Assembly: GCF_000279145.1 (NCBI RefSeq)
Contig: NC_018178.1
Location: forward strand, 3,233,688-3,297,687
DNA: 64,000 nucleotides
Source of the DNA: Melioribacter roseus P3M-2
GTDB taxonomy: Bacteria > Bacteroidota > Ignavibacteria > Ignavibacteriales > Melioribacteraceae
Direction: 5' to 3'
Shown: positions 16,476-28,665 of the stretch, in pieces
Layout: each line of letters begins with the position of its first letter
Numbering within the stretch: the first letter of the stretch is position 1
The notes under the pieces: model-generated
Told to the model about the DNA's origin: nothing
What the model saw: only the letters and a program-made list of their open reading frames with translations
Database searches by the model: none
Position numbers and translations under genes: made by a program

Positions 16476-16960
16476 CTTAATTCCCTTCTTGGCATTGCAA
16501 TTACTACCGGCAATGCAAAAACAGAAGTATATAGAGCTGGCAATAGACTGCCTTCAATCAAAAGGATAAAGAGATTAAGGTCGGGTCTCGCTGCGGCTAT
16601 CAAAGTGTACAAAAAGGAATAAGCAACAGCCGCAACCAGATTAATATAGAAAAAATTCATCGTCGCTGTGTTTATTTCAATTTTATTTTCATTATAAAAA
16701 TAACCCGCTATAAAACCGCTTATAGTCATTGCAAACATATTGACTCCCACGGCTCCTCCTGAAATCAAGTCGTACAGAAATCCTAAAATAAAACCGAGCG
16801 ACATTCCGAAAATCTGGCCGTACCTCAACGCATAAAACGTAATTAAAACCATCAAAAGATTTGGCGCAATTCCAGATATACTGATAAGAGGAACAACCGT
16901 CAACTGAACTGCGGCGACTAAAATAAATAACAAAACCGGTATCGAAAATTGTTTGATCAT
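16472..16960 (-). CDS. mreD: Rod-shape protein MreD
   Basis: Small inner-membrane subunit of the elongasome that binds MreC. The 162 residues form about five membrane helices with short loops (for example YGQIFGMSLGFILGFLYDLI near 47-66). Sequence conservation in this family is low; the call rests on size, hydropathy and position: ATGA overlaps with mreC on one side and mrdA on the other. Confidence 0.9.
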   Translation of the reverse strand: MIKQFSIPVLLFILVAAVQLTVVPLISISGIAPNLLMVLITFYALRYGQIFGMSLGFILGFLYDLISGGAVGVNMFAMTISGFIAGYFYNENKIEINTATMNFFYINLVAAVAYSFLYTLIAAARPDLNLFILLIEGSLLPALYTSVFALPVVIAMPRRELR

Positions 16961-17787
16961 TTCTTAATGAGATTAAGTTTAATATCGTCGAGTTTTTTAT
17001 CCGGCACTATTTGCATGATAAATACGTTATATAAAGTTCTGATATCGGTATAAGGGCGTACCGTAACCGAATGCAAAAATCCTACAGGCACTTCTTCCCG
17101 TTCAGTTACTTCTCCGATAGGCAAATTCGGAGGGAAAATAGTGCTAAAATCGGAAGTCTCAACTTTACTTCCGATCTGTATATCATAAGTGGACGGGATA
17201 TTTTTAATAATCAGTTTATTTCCGTCCCAGGTCATAATACCGTTGAGATTCAGCGGTTTTATTGTTACTGCAATTTTGAGTCTTGTATTATATAAATTTC
17301 TTACGACGGAATAATCGTGCGAAATTTCTGTTACTAAGCCTACCAAGCCGCTGGAACTAATTGCCGGCATTCCGATTCTTATGCCGTCCTCCAATCCTTT
17401 ATTTATAATAAAAGAGCCGTCTATGTAGTTTACTGTTTTTGAAATAATGTCTGCGGCAATAAGCGGATATTCGAGAGAGTCTCTCAAATTGAAAGCCGCT
17501 CTCAATTCATTATTTTCGTCGACCCTGTTTTTGAGTCTGCTTAATTCGAGCATCAAATTCGCATTTTCTCTTTTCAGTTTTTCGATCGATTCGCGCTGCC
17601 GAAAAAGCGAAACCGGATAGTTTATCAATTCGCTTACCACGGCAAAATTTCCGAATGCAAATTGTTTTAACCGTACCAACTGAGAGCTGTCGTTAAAAGA
17701 GAGTACAAGCAGACTAACAGCAGAGAGCGCAAAGAGGAGTATATATTCCTTATAGCTTCTAATTATCTTAAATAAAAATTTAACCAT
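16957..17787 (-). CDS. mreC: Rod-shape protein MreC
   Basis: Periplasmic scaffold of the elongasome that activates the PBP2-RodA pair. The 276 residues have one membrane segment (about 14-31), a coiled coil (about 63-100, REKLKRENANLMLELSRLKNR-like) and a beta-rich core (about 115-265) including GLEDGIRIGMPAIS and SGLVGLVTEIS. The ATG overlaps the mreB stop codon by one base (TGATG), and its end overlaps mreD by 4 nt. Confidence 0.94.
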   Translation of the reverse strand: MVKFLFKIIRSYKEYILLFALSAVSLLVLSFNDSSQLVRLKQFAFGNFAVVSELINYPVSLFRQRESIEKLKRENANLMLELSRLKNRVDENNELRAAFNLRDSLEYPLIAADIISKTVNYIDGSFIINKGLEDGIRIGMPAISSSGLVGLVTEISHDYSVVRNLYNTRLKIAVTIKPLNLNGIMTWDGNKLIIKNIPSTYDIQIGSKVETSDFSTIFPPNLPIGEVTEREEVPVGFLHSVTVRPYTDIRTLYNVFIMQIVPDKKLDDIKLNLIKK

Positions 17788-18812
17788 CAGTATGTTCTTT
17801 TACGCAAAAATACTTTCGAATACTTATTGATATTTTCCAATGCTTTCCCCGTGCCTCTCACGACTGCGGTAAGAGGATCCTCGGCAACGTGTACGGGCAA
17901 ATTGGTTTCCATTCTGATTCTCTCGTCCAAACCTTTCAACAGCGCGCCTCCTCCGGTTAACATTACGCCGCGGTCGAGAATGTCCGCCGACAATTCCGGC
18001 GGCGTACGTTCGAGAGTTTGCTTAACCGCATCGACAATCTGTATAATATTTTCATTGAGGGCTTCTCTTATTTCAACAGAACTCACTTCAGTAGTTTTCG
18101 GGATACCGCCGACGAGGTCTCTACCTTTAACCTGGATAGTCACTTCTTCTTTAAGAGGCACGGCGGAGCCGACTTCGCATTTAATAGCTTCGGCAGTGCG
18201 CTCGCCGATCAGCAAATTATAATTTTTCTTGAAAAATTGCATTATTGCATTGTTCATCTCGTCGCCTGCAATTCTAATCGACTCTTCATTTACAATTCCG
18301 CCCAGAGCAATAACGGCTATTTCCGTTGTACCGCCGCCAATATCGATAATCATATTGCCTGCGGGAGCTTCAACGTCGATACCGATTCCGATAGCGCCCG
18401 CCATCGGTTCGGCAATCAAGTGGACTTCTTTAGCGCCTGCATGTTCTGCCGCGTCACGCACGGCTCTTTTTTCAACTTCCGTCACTCCGCTCGGAACGGC
18501 GACGACAACCCTTTTGCTTGCAAAGCTGCTCGAGGTTACCTTTTTAATAAAAGCCCTTATCATTCCTTCGGCTATTTCGAAATCGGCTATAACGCCGTCG
18601 CGCATCGGGCGCGTAACTCTTATATCCCGATGCTCCCTGCCCTGCATTTCTTTTGCTTTATTTCCAAGTTCTATAATTCTTTTTGTATTTCTATCGTATG
18701 CCACTATCGAAGGTTCGTTTAGCACTATCCCTTTACCTTTAATATAAATGAGAGTATTGGCAGTGCCGAGATCGATAGCAAGGTCTGTCATAAAAAAGTC
18801 GAATAATCCCAT
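17787..18812 (-). CDS. mreB: Rod-shape actin homologue MreB
   Basis: Actin-like ATPase that forms membrane filaments and directs the elongasome. Starting at ATG 18812 (MGLFDFFMTDLAIDLG) the protein has 341 residues. A GTG at 18824 is in frame but lies inside the GGGAGGA ribosome-binding site, so it is rejected. Motifs are DLAIDLGTANTLIY (phosphate 1), IDIGGGTTEIAVI (phosphate 2) and MLTGGGALLKGLDERI (adenosine). The N-terminal GLFDFF hydrophobic patch fits membrane binding. It follows purH after 25 nt containing a small hairpin, and its stop overlaps mreC by one base. Confidence 0.96.
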   Translation of the reverse strand: MGLFDFFMTDLAIDLGTANTLIYIKGKGIVLNEPSIVAYDRNTKRIIELGNKAKEMQGREHRDIRVTRPMRDGVIADFEIAEGMIRAFIKKVTSSSFASKRVVVAVPSGVTEVEKRAVRDAAEHAGAKEVHLIAEPMAGAIGIGIDVEAPAGNMIIDIGGGTTEIAVIALGGIVNEESIRIAGDEMNNAIMQFFKKNYNLLIGERTAEAIKCEVGSAVPLKEEVTIQVKGRDLVGGIPKTTEVSSVEIREALNENIIQIVDAVKQTLERTPPELSADILDRGVMLTGGGALLKGLDERIRMETNLPVHVAEDPLTAVVRGTGKALENINKYSKVFLRKRTY

Positions 18813-18822
18813 ATATCCTCCC

Positions 18823-18838
18823 ACCTCGCAGACGAGGT
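18823..18838 (-). promoter_or_regulatory. Hairpin between purH stop and mreB ribosome-binding site
   Basis: ACCTCG-TCTG-CGAGGT is a perfect 6-bp stem with a 4-nt loop. It begins at the last base of the purH stop codon and its 3' arm runs into the mreB Shine-Dalgarno. There is no T run, so it looks like a translational or RNA-stability element rather than a terminator. Confidence 0.4.
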
Positions 18839-20355
18839 CAGTGTTTAAAATTTCTAATTCCCGTAAAAATCATAGATATATTATTTTCATTGGCTGCATT
18901 GATAACTTCTTCGTCGCGCACAGAACCTCCTGGTTGAATGACGGAAGTAATGCCATATTTGGCAATTTCAATCAGACCGTCGGCAAACGGGAAGAAAGCG
19001 TCTGACGCCGCGACCGCGCCCTCGAGCTGATGTCCGAACTGCTTGGCTTTTATAGCGGCAATTTTTGCCGAATCGACCCGCGACATTTGTCCGGCTCCCA
19101 CGCCGAGAGCTTTGCAGTCTTTTACGAAGACGATTGCATTGGACTTGGTATGTTTACAAACCACCCAGGCAAATTTAAGGTCTTCTATTTCCGACTGAGT
19201 GGGCTCTCTTTCGGTAACCACCTTCATCAAATTATCTGAAATTTTCGAATTATCTTTATCCTGGACCAGCAGCCCCCCGGGTACGCTTTTAATTACACGC
19301 TGATCTTCGTCAGGATATTTCTTAATAAGAATCAATCTTCTGTTCTTTTTCTTTTTTAATTCATCGAGCGCTTCTTGAGAGTAAGAAGGAGCGCAGATTA
19401 TTTCCAGAAAAATATCGTTCAACTTTAGCGCTGTCCCGGCGTCTACCTCTTTATTGAAGGCTACAATTCCCCCGAATGCCGACACCGGGTCGCCGGACAA
19501 CGCTTTTTCGTAAGCTTCCGAAACGGAATTTGCCACAGCGGCTCCGCATGGGTTTGTATGTTTAATTATAGCGCATGCCGTTTTATCGAATTCGGATACC
19601 AATTCTACCGCGGCCGTAAGGTCGATTATATTATTGTACGATAGTTCTTTCCCGTGCAATACTTCGAAATATTCGGAGAAGTCGCCGAACAAGGTTGCTT
19701 TCTGGTGGGGATTTTCTCCGTATCTTAATTGAAATGCTGTTTTGTAATTTAATCTTACAGCTGTCGGCTCGTCTAAAAATTCTTGCTCGAAAAAGTTGGC
19801 AATAATGGTATCGTACATCGAAGTATGAGAAAAAGCTTCGGCTGCCAATTTACTCCGCGTTTCCAAACTGATTTCACCTTTATTCAATTCGTCGAGAAAA
19901 TAATCGTATTGAGTTGGATTTGTGAGAACCGATACATATTTATAATTCTTTGCGGCGGCTCTGATTAAACTCGGCCCGCCTATGTCGATATTTTCAATTT
20001 TAACTTCGAGCGAAATATCGTCACGATTAACTACCTGAGGAAAAGGATAGAGATTGACGCAAACAATATCAATCGGCGTTATATTATTTTCAGCCGCCTG
20101 TCGAATATCCTCTTCCAGATCGCGTCGCATTAAAATACCGCCGAAGATTTTCGGATTCAGCGTTTTAACTCGTCCGGAGAATATTTCCGGATAAGAAGTA
20201 AAATCGCTTATCTCAGTGCATTCGACGCCGTTATCCAGCAAAGTTTTGGCTGTCTTACCGGTGGCAAGTATGCCGTATTCATGCTTGGTAAGTTCCGAGG
20301 CGAATTCGACTATACTTGACTTATCAGATACGCTTATTAAAGCTAACTTTTTCAA
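18838..20355 (-). CDS. purH: Bifunctional AICAR transformylase / IMP cyclohydrolase
   Basis: Performs the last two steps of IMP synthesis. The 505 residues contain the N-terminal IMP cyclohydrolase domain ([14 protein letters not shown] at 5-18, [31 protein letters not shown]) and the C-terminal formyltransferase domain ([11 protein letters not shown], the [12 protein letters not shown] block, CSNAIVF-type [26 protein letters not shown], and [11 protein letters not shown]). Length is normal. It lies 4 nt after purN and 25 nt before mreB, forming the junction between purine synthesis and cell shape. Confidence 0.96.
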   Translation of the reverse strand: MKKLALISVSDKSSIVEFASELTKHEYGILATGKTAKTLLDNGVECTEISDFTSYPEIFSGRVKTLNPKIFGGILMRRDLEEDIRQAAENNITPIDIVCVNLYPFPQVVNRDDISLEVKIENIDIGGPSLIRAAAKNYKYVSVLTNPTQYDYFLDELNKGEISLETRSKLAAEAFSHTSMYDTIIANFFEQEFLDEPTAVRLNYKTAFQLRYGENPHQKATLFGDFSEYFEVLHGKELSYNNIIDLTAAVELVSEFDKTACAIIKHTNPCGAAVANSVSEAYEKALSGDPVSAFGGIVAFNKEVDAGTALKLNDIFLEIICAPSYSQEALDELKKKKNRRLILIKKYPDEDQRVIKSVPGGLLVQDKDNSKISDNLMKVVTEREPTQSEIEDLKFAWVVCKHTKSNAIVFVKDCKALGVGAGQMSRVDSAKIAAIKAKQFGHQLEGAVAASDAFFPFADGLIEIAKYGITSVIQPGGSVRDEEVINAANENNISMIFTGIRNFKH

Positions 20356-20359
20356 TTTG

Positions 20360-20971
20360 TTACTCCGTAATAATTACTCTGTTATTCTGAATGCTGATTT
20401 TCCCTTCGGCAAATTTTTCTACTACGTACGGAAGAATTTCATGTTCGATTTTCAACACCCGCTCTGCAATTTCCTCGGGCGATTTTACATCCGAGATATC
20501 AACGCATTTTTGCATAATAATTTTGCCGTTGTCGTAAATTTTATCTACGAAGTGAATCGTGGCTCCGGATACTTTTGCCGACGATTCAAAAACCGCCTTA
20601 TGCACATTTAGTCCGTACATTCCTTTTCCTCCGAAAGCCGGCAGAAGAGCCGGATGAATATTAATAATCATATTTTCGAAAGTATCTACGAAGCGGTCGG
20701 GAATTTTCTTCAGAAAACCGGCAAGAACTATTAATTCCACACCGCGGCTCTTGAGTACTTCTATTAAGTCGTCGTAGCTTATAAACTCCCCTTTTGCCTC
20801 TTCCGCCGCGAAATAAACCGGGATATCATTCATTTTTGCGTATTCAACCGCCGGACAATCGATACGATTGCTAACTAAAGCAACAATTTTAATTTTATCA
20901 GCGGATACTTTTTCGCTAATGGCTCTGAAATTTGAGCCCCGTCCCGACACAAACACTGCAATATTAATCAT
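20360..20971 (-). CDS. purN: Phosphoribosylglycinamide formyltransferase
   Basis: Transfers formyl from 10-formyl-THF to GAR, the third step of purine synthesis. The 203 residues match the PurN fold: IAVFVSGRGSNFRAI (4-18), VVLAGFLKKIP-like IVLAGFLKKIPDRFV (about 82-96), NIHPALLPAFGGKGMYG (about 104-120) with the catalytic Asn/His pair, and ATIHFVDKIYDNG (about 138-150) with the catalytic Asp. It ends 4 nt before purH and starts 21 nt after the TPR gene. Confidence 0.95.
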   Translation of the reverse strand: MINIAVFVSGRGSNFRAISEKVSADKIKIVALVSNRIDCPAVEYAKMNDIPVYFAAEEAKGEFISYDDLIEVLKSRGVELIVLAGFLKKIPDRFVDTFENMIINIHPALLPAFGGKGMYGLNVHKAVFESSAKVSGATIHFVDKIYDNGKIIMQKCVDISDVKSPEEIAERVLKIEHEILPYVVEKFAEGKISIQNNRVIITE

Positions 20972-20992
20972 AAATCGTTCAATATTTGCCGA

Positions 20993-24129
<3,137 letters not shown>

Positions 24130-24210
24130 TTATTGGATTTTTTTTAAAATGAAAAATAAAAAAAATTGTCCACATCTGTAGTAAAATTTTTATAAAAAGC
24201 CGCTAAATTA

Positions 24211-25137
24211 TCAATTGTCGGGAATTTTCAAGAGATAGATTTTGCCTTTGCTCGCCGGTAAGTAATTGTCTCGCAACCACGGATTCAATAATTTAAGTTC
24301 TTTGTATGTAGTCCCGTGGCGTTGCGCGAAATCTGCCAGATCTTTTATTCCGTTTCTTACATCAACTGTTTTGTATTTGTACGGTTTATAAAGCTTTTCA
24401 CGCTCAATAAAATACCCGTATTTTTCAGGATGAGTCATGATTTCTTTAAGAGCCAAAATACGCGCTACAAAGCGGAAGGTCTCTTCGTTTAAATAGAGTT
24501 CGTAATAGGAATCTTTTTTCTGCCTTTCGATCTGGCGGTCGATTCCGTTTGTTCCGTAATTATATGACGCTGCAGCCAGAGTCCAGCTTTTATATTTCGC
24601 AAATGAGTCCTTAAGATATTTGCAAGCCGCTTCGGTAGCTTTTTCGACGTCGTACCTTTCGTCGACGACTTTTGAAATTTCCAATCCGTATTTAACCGCC
24701 GCGGGTTGTGTAAGCTGCCAGAAACCTACGGCTCCCGCAGGAGAAACCGCATTTGTTAAATTGCTCTCGATTACCGCCATATATTTGAAATCGTCCGGAA
24801 CGCCATGCTTTTTTAGGATCGGCTCTATTACAGGGAACCATCTGTTTGCCCTTTTGATATTGAGTAAAGTTGAAGAATTCCAGTACGCATTTATCAAAAT
24901 TTCACGCTCAACGCGTTCATAGACGTCTTCAATATTCATCGGAACAGGTTCCCCGCAGAAATCGAGCTGGAGCGGAATTTCGGGAATAAACACTTTGTAT
25001 TCGGGATTCTTGAAGTCAACGGTAATTTTACGATTATATTCGGCGCGAAAAATATAAATCAACACAAGCGCAAGTATAATAACCGCAACCGACAGTAAAA
25101 TTACCGGTATATAATAATAAAAGTTTTCTCTTCTCAT
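24211..25137 (-). CDS. Membrane-anchored lytic transglycosylase (SLT)
   Basis: Cleaves peptidoglycan glycan strands from the periplasmic side. The 308 residues have one N-terminal membrane segment (about 9-30) and an SLT domain with catalytic Glu124 in AVIESNLTNAVSPAGAVGFW, then QLTQPAAVKYGL and AAASYNYGTNG. The C-terminal part (about 250-305, DLADFAQRHGTTYKELKLLN) resembles a LysM glycan-binding repeat. The family resembles MltD-type enzymes, but it is shorter. It lies just after the citrate synthase terminator, so it probably has its own promoter within or after that hairpin. Confidence 0.88.
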   Translation of the reverse strand: MRRENFYYYIPVILLSVAVIILALVLIYIFRAEYNRKITVDFKNPEYKVFIPEIPLQLDFCGEPVPMNIEDVYERVEREILINAYWNSSTLLNIKRANRWFPVIEPILKKHGVPDDFKYMAVIESNLTNAVSPAGAVGFWQLTQPAAVKYGLEISKVVDERYDVEKATEAACKYLKDSFAKYKSWTLAAASYNYGTNGIDRQIERQKKDSYYELYLNEETFRFVARILALKEIMTHPEKYGYFIEREKLYKPYKYKTVDVRNGIKDLADFAQRHGTTYKELKLLNPWLRDNYLPASKGKIYLLKIPDN

Positions 25138-25146
25138 ATATAAAAA

Positions 25147-25169
25147 AAGCTGCCCTGACGGGGCAGCTT
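25147..25169 (-). terminator. Terminator of citrate synthase
   Basis: A perfect 9-bp stem (AAGCTGCCC / GGGCAGCTT) with a 5-nt loop is followed on the minus strand by seven T. It lies 8 nt after the citrate synthase stop codon. Confidence 0.9.
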
Positions 25170-25176
25170 CAATTTG

Positions 25177-26487
25177 CTAAGATTTTTTTCCGAAGGCGAT
25201 TTCTTCCAGCATATCGGTTGTAACGGATTTGGGACGTTCGATCGGATAACCAAGACCGCGCGCCCAAATAATATTTGAGCATACGCCTAAAGCTCTTCCT
25301 ATGCCGAACAGTACGGTATAGAATTCATATTCTCTAACCCCGTAATGCCATTGAATAACGCCCGACTGAGCGTCGACATTTGGCCATGGATTTTTGGCTT
25401 TGCCCTGTTCCAGCAATATAGGCGGAACAACTTTGAACAACAGATCTACATATTTAAATATCGGATCATCCGGCAGGTGTTTCAAACAGAATTCCCTCTG
25501 CGCCATATATCTCGGGTCGGTTTTTCTCAATACGGCATGTCCGAATCCGGGAACTACTTTACCCGATTCCAGTGTATCCCAAACGAACTTTTTCATTTCT
25601 TCTTCGGTAGGAATTTTGCCGCCCATTGAATCCATAACGCCCTGGAGCCATCTGAGAACTTCCTCGTTGGCAAGACCGTGCAAAGGACCGGCAAGACCGT
25701 TCAACATTGCGCTTATTGAATAATAAATATCGGACAAAGCGCTGGCAACCAGATGCCCGGTATGAGCGCTTACATTACCGCTTTCGTGATCGCTGTGAAG
25801 TATAAAATAAAGACGGGCAACGTCGTCGTAAGGCCTGCCGATACCCATCATGTGAGCAAAATTGCCTCCCATATCGAGGTCCGGATCGCTGGGGATTATA
25901 TCGCCGTCTTTATATTTCCATCTGTAAATATGAGCCGCGATTTCGGGTATTTTAGCAAGCAAATTCATTGCGTCTTCGTAGTAAGCCGACCAATAATCAG
26001 CTTTTTGTATTCCTTTTCTGTATTCTTTATCGAATACCGAGTCGAGGTGCATCGACATGATCGCGGTGGCAAACATAGTCATCGGGTGGGAATCTTTGGG
26101 CATTGCATGGAGAATATCGAATACATATTGAGGAACTTTTTTGCGAGCGTTGAATTCTTTGTGAACTTCTTCTACTTCCTGCATTGTCGGTATATCGCCC
26201 GTCAACAAGAGATAGAGAAATCCTTCCACATAAGGCATTTCGGCGCCCGGCACTTTGGGAAGCTTTTCAAGTACCTCAGGTATAGTGTAACCTCTGAAAC
26301 GGATTCCCTCAAACGGGTCGAGATAAGAAATATCCGTAACCAGGCATTTAATGCCGCGCATCCCTCCTATAACCTGGCTGATTTTTACCTCGTCGACTTT
26401 TACGTCTCCGTATTCCTTAACCAGACGTTCGGTTCTGGGTCTGTGCTGCAGAATCTTTTCTTCGAGTTTTTTCTTAAGTGACGACAT
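25177..26487 (-). CDS. gltA: Citrate synthase, eukaryotic-type
   Basis: Condenses acetyl-CoA and oxaloacetate. The 436-residue protein resembles the mitochondrial class (also known in Geobacter) rather than the usual bacterial GltA: HSDHESGNVSAHTGHLVASA, GLAGPLHGLANEEVL and VVPGFGHAVLRKTDPRY are near-identical to animal enzymes. Oxaloacetate/catalytic residues map to His234, His270, His317 and Asp372. In the strongly conserved VDAHSG motif the His is replaced by Gln (VDAQSG, Gln374), which is unusual. GGAGGGATT precedes the ATG. It lies 37 nt after hpnE on the same strand and ends at a strong terminator, so it may be transcribed with the squalene genes. The symbol is used by function. Confidence 0.93.
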   Translation of the reverse strand: MSSLKKKLEEKILQHRPRTERLVKEYGDVKVDEVKISQVIGGMRGIKCLVTDISYLDPFEGIRFRGYTIPEVLEKLPKVPGAEMPYVEGFLYLLLTGDIPTMQEVEEVHKEFNARKKVPQYVFDILHAMPKDSHPMTMFATAIMSMHLDSVFDKEYRKGIQKADYWSAYYEDAMNLLAKIPEIAAHIYRWKYKDGDIIPSDPDLDMGGNFAHMMGIGRPYDDVARLYFILHSDHESGNVSAHTGHLVASALSDIYYSISAMLNGLAGPLHGLANEEVLRWLQGVMDSMGGKIPTEEEMKKFVWDTLESGKVVPGFGHAVLRKTDPRYMAQREFCLKHLPDDPIFKYVDLLFKVVPPILLEQGKAKNPWPNVDAQSGVIQWHYGVREYEFYTVLFGIGRALGVCSNIIWARGLGYPIERPKSVTTDMLEEIAFGKKS

Positions 26488-26524
26488 AATCCCTCCGTAA
26501 TTTATTTGAGTGTTCTATTCACAA

Positions 26525-27820
26525 TCAGTCGCTTACTCGAGATATATTAAAAATTTCACGAGATACTTTTTCCGCGCTCAGAACTGCGCTTTCGATCGTT
26601 GCCGGCAATTCCGGAATTGTCCAGTCGCCTCCTACAAACAAATTTTTTATATCCGTAAAATATCCGGTATTATTTAACAACCTGTCGCCGGCAGGAACAA
26701 AAGTTGCTCTTTTTTCTTTTATAATTCTGGAACTTCTTACCAATTTTCTATTAAATATAGGAAAAAATAATTCTAAATTCGAGTATAACTCGGATAATAA
26801 CTCTGCATTATTCTTTTTTATTAATTTTTCCGCCGAGCTCGCTGTAATAGAGATATATTTCCCATGGTTGAAAAGCCAATGGTAATCCGTCCCAAGCAAC
26901 GCATAATACCTTTCAGTAAATGGATTATCTTCCAAAATCAGGTGAACGTTCAGAATCGGAGAGTATTCAAAGGAAGGGACGCTTTTCAGTTGGGTTCCGG
27001 AAAATTTAATTTTTTTCAATGCATGAGCAGGCAATGCGGACACGACCATTTCAAAATCATCGTAAAGATTATTGTCGGTAACAATTTTATTTATTATACC
27101 GCCTTCAATTCGGAATTCGAGAACGCGCTCCGATAAATTAACATAGCCGCCTTTCGATATAATAAAATTTTTCGATTTGTCGATGTACATCGTTCTTAAA
27201 TTCTTACGAGGCAGAATGAATTTATAACCTTCCGCGCCGGAAAAGAATATCCTTTTAATAACATTTTTGAAAATCGAAGCGGAGGCTTTTTCGGGGTCGG
27301 AATTCAGCGCGCCCACGCATAGTACCTGCCAGAAATTTTCAATCGCTTCGTCTGTTTGGTTATTATCTTTCAACCATCGAAATACATTTACATTTGATTC
27401 CCGTTCGTTCTTCTCATTTCTAATTTTCATCATTAGCGCAAGAATACGAGCGCGGCTTTTCCAACTTACGGCTTCAAAGTTCATTATTGCGTCGATTAAA
27501 TTAAGAGGATAAAATTCGTCGACCGCCCTAAGGTAAGAAATTCCGTAATTCGGTCTTACAAACGGCACTTTTAAAGGCAGAAAAATTATTTCGGATTCTG
27601 CTCCGATAATTTTCAGAAAACGAAGAGTCGAACGATAGCACCCCATCAACAGGTGCTGTCCGTTATCGAATTCTAAATTCGATTCAGGCTCGGATAGCGT
27701 ATAAGCTCTGCCTCCTAATTTGGGCGAAGCTTCTATCAAAGTAACTTTGAATCCTTTTTCGGAAAGAAAAACAGAGGCGGCTAAACCCGAGAGTCCCCCT
27801 CCTATAACAATGATCTTCAT
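26525..27820 (-). CDS. hpnE: Hydroxysqualene dehydroxylase (FAD)
   Basis: Third enzyme of the HpnCDE route; reduces hydroxysqualene to squalene with FAD. The protein (431 residues from ATG 27820) opens MKIIVIGGGLSGLAA, a classical FAD-binding loop, followed by VTLIEASPKLGGRAYTL (about 29-45), and ends with NLFVGGDWTIPELPATIESAVLSA, the amine-oxidase-type closing block. A TTG at 27826 is in frame and overlaps the hpnD stop, but ATG 27820 directly precedes the conserved start. Related phytoene desaturases are larger; the neighbouring hpnC and hpnD fix the identity. Confidence 0.9.
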   Translation of the reverse strand: MKIIVIGGGLSGLAASVFLSEKGFKVTLIEASPKLGGRAYTLSEPESNLEFDNGQHLLMGCYRSTLRFLKIIGAESEIIFLPLKVPFVRPNYGISYLRAVDEFYPLNLIDAIMNFEAVSWKSRARILALMMKIRNEKNERESNVNVFRWLKDNNQTDEAIENFWQVLCVGALNSDPEKASASIFKNVIKRIFFSGAEGYKFILPRKNLRTMYIDKSKNFIISKGGYVNLSERVLEFRIEGGIINKIVTDNNLYDDFEMVVSALPAHALKKIKFSGTQLKSVPSFEYSPILNVHLILEDNPFTERYYALLGTDYHWLFNHGKYISITASSAEKLIKKNNAELLSELYSNLELFFPIFNRKLVRSSRIIKEKRATFVPAGDRLLNNTGYFTDIKNLFVGGDWTIPELPATIESAVLSAEKVSREIFNISRVSD

Positions 27821-27822
27821 AC

Positions 27823-28665
27823 TCAATAAACTAGATTATACTTTATCCACGTTCCCAAAGAAAGGGCGATTTTTTCCGTGGAAGAAACTTTGATGTTATT
27901 ATTGAAGACGTCGTAATTAGCTTTCCGGATTTTCTTCAACAGTCTTTCGTAAATATGTTGCATAGCGCGCGCGGGAAACATCCTGGGCTTATCTTCGAAG
28001 TCCAGAGAATTATCGGCTTTCTCAAAATAGAATTCCGCCCGTTTGCTTTCGTAGTCCATCAATTGTATAAACCTGTCGTTGTATTTTTTGGTTTTCAGAT
28101 CTTCAATAGAGTAGTTGAATTTATCGAGGTCGTATTTGGGCAAATAGATTCTGTCGTTCTCAATGTCTTTTCCTACGTCGCGGATTATATTAGTCAATTG
28201 TAAAGCAATGCCGAGATTTACCGCATAATCCTTTGTTGAATTGTTTTTATAACCGAATATTTCAATACACATCAATCCGACGGTGGAAGCCACTCTGTAA
28301 CAATATTGAACGAGATCGTCAAAGCTTAGATAGCTTTTCTTCTGCAAATCCATTTCCATTCCTTCTATTAGTTCGAAGAAGGGTTCTATAGGAATGTTGA
28401 ATCTCGAAATAATCTGATTCAGCTTATTTAGCAGGGGATAATCCGAGCGACCTCTCAAACCTTTTTCGAATTCAATGCGCCACTTCCGTAATTTTTCATA
28501 TTTAATATCGTCGGGTTCGGATGTTTCGTCGACGATATCGTCGGTCGTTCTGCAAAAAGCATAGACGGCGTTCATGGCTTCCCGCTTTTCGGGCTCGAGC
28601 AGCGAGAAGGCATAGTAGAAACTGCTTTTGCTGTTTTGCGTTATTTCTTTGGCTTCGTCTTTCAT
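27823..28665 (-). CDS. hpnD: Presqualene diphosphate synthase
   Basis: Joins two farnesyl diphosphates into presqualene diphosphate. The 280 residues belong to the squalene/phytoene synthase family: SSFYYAFSLLEPEKREAM (14-31), first Asp-rich motif with Asp42, Asp43 and Asp46 (TDDIVDE), YCYRVASTVGLMCIEIFGY (121-139) and second motif LTNIIRDVGKDIENDRIYLP (157-176). On its own it could be a phytoene synthase, but its place between hpnC and hpnE, with a 4-nt ATGA overlap to hpnC, favours HpnD. Confidence 0.9.
   Translation of the reverse strand: MKDEAKEITQNSKSSFYYAFSLLEPEKREAMNAVYAFCRTTDDIVDETSEPDDIKYEKLRKWRIEFEKGLRGRSDYPLLNKLNQIISRFNIPIEPFFELIEGMEMDLQKKSYLSFDDLVQYCYRVASTVGLMCIEIFGYKNNSTKDYAVNLGIALQLTNIIRDVGKDIENDRIYLPKYDLDKFNYSIEDLKTKKYNDRFIQLMDYESKRAEFYFEKADNSLDFEDKPRMFPARAMQHIYERLLKKIRKANYDVFNNNIKVSSTEKIALSLGTWIKYNLVY

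Noticed and set aside
18018-18722. 234-codon frame opposite mreB
   Set aside because: Long, but antisense to mreB with no ribosome-binding site or domain.
25753-26481. 242-codon frame opposite citrate synthase
   Set aside because: Antisense to an intact, conserved gene; composition does not look like a natural protein.
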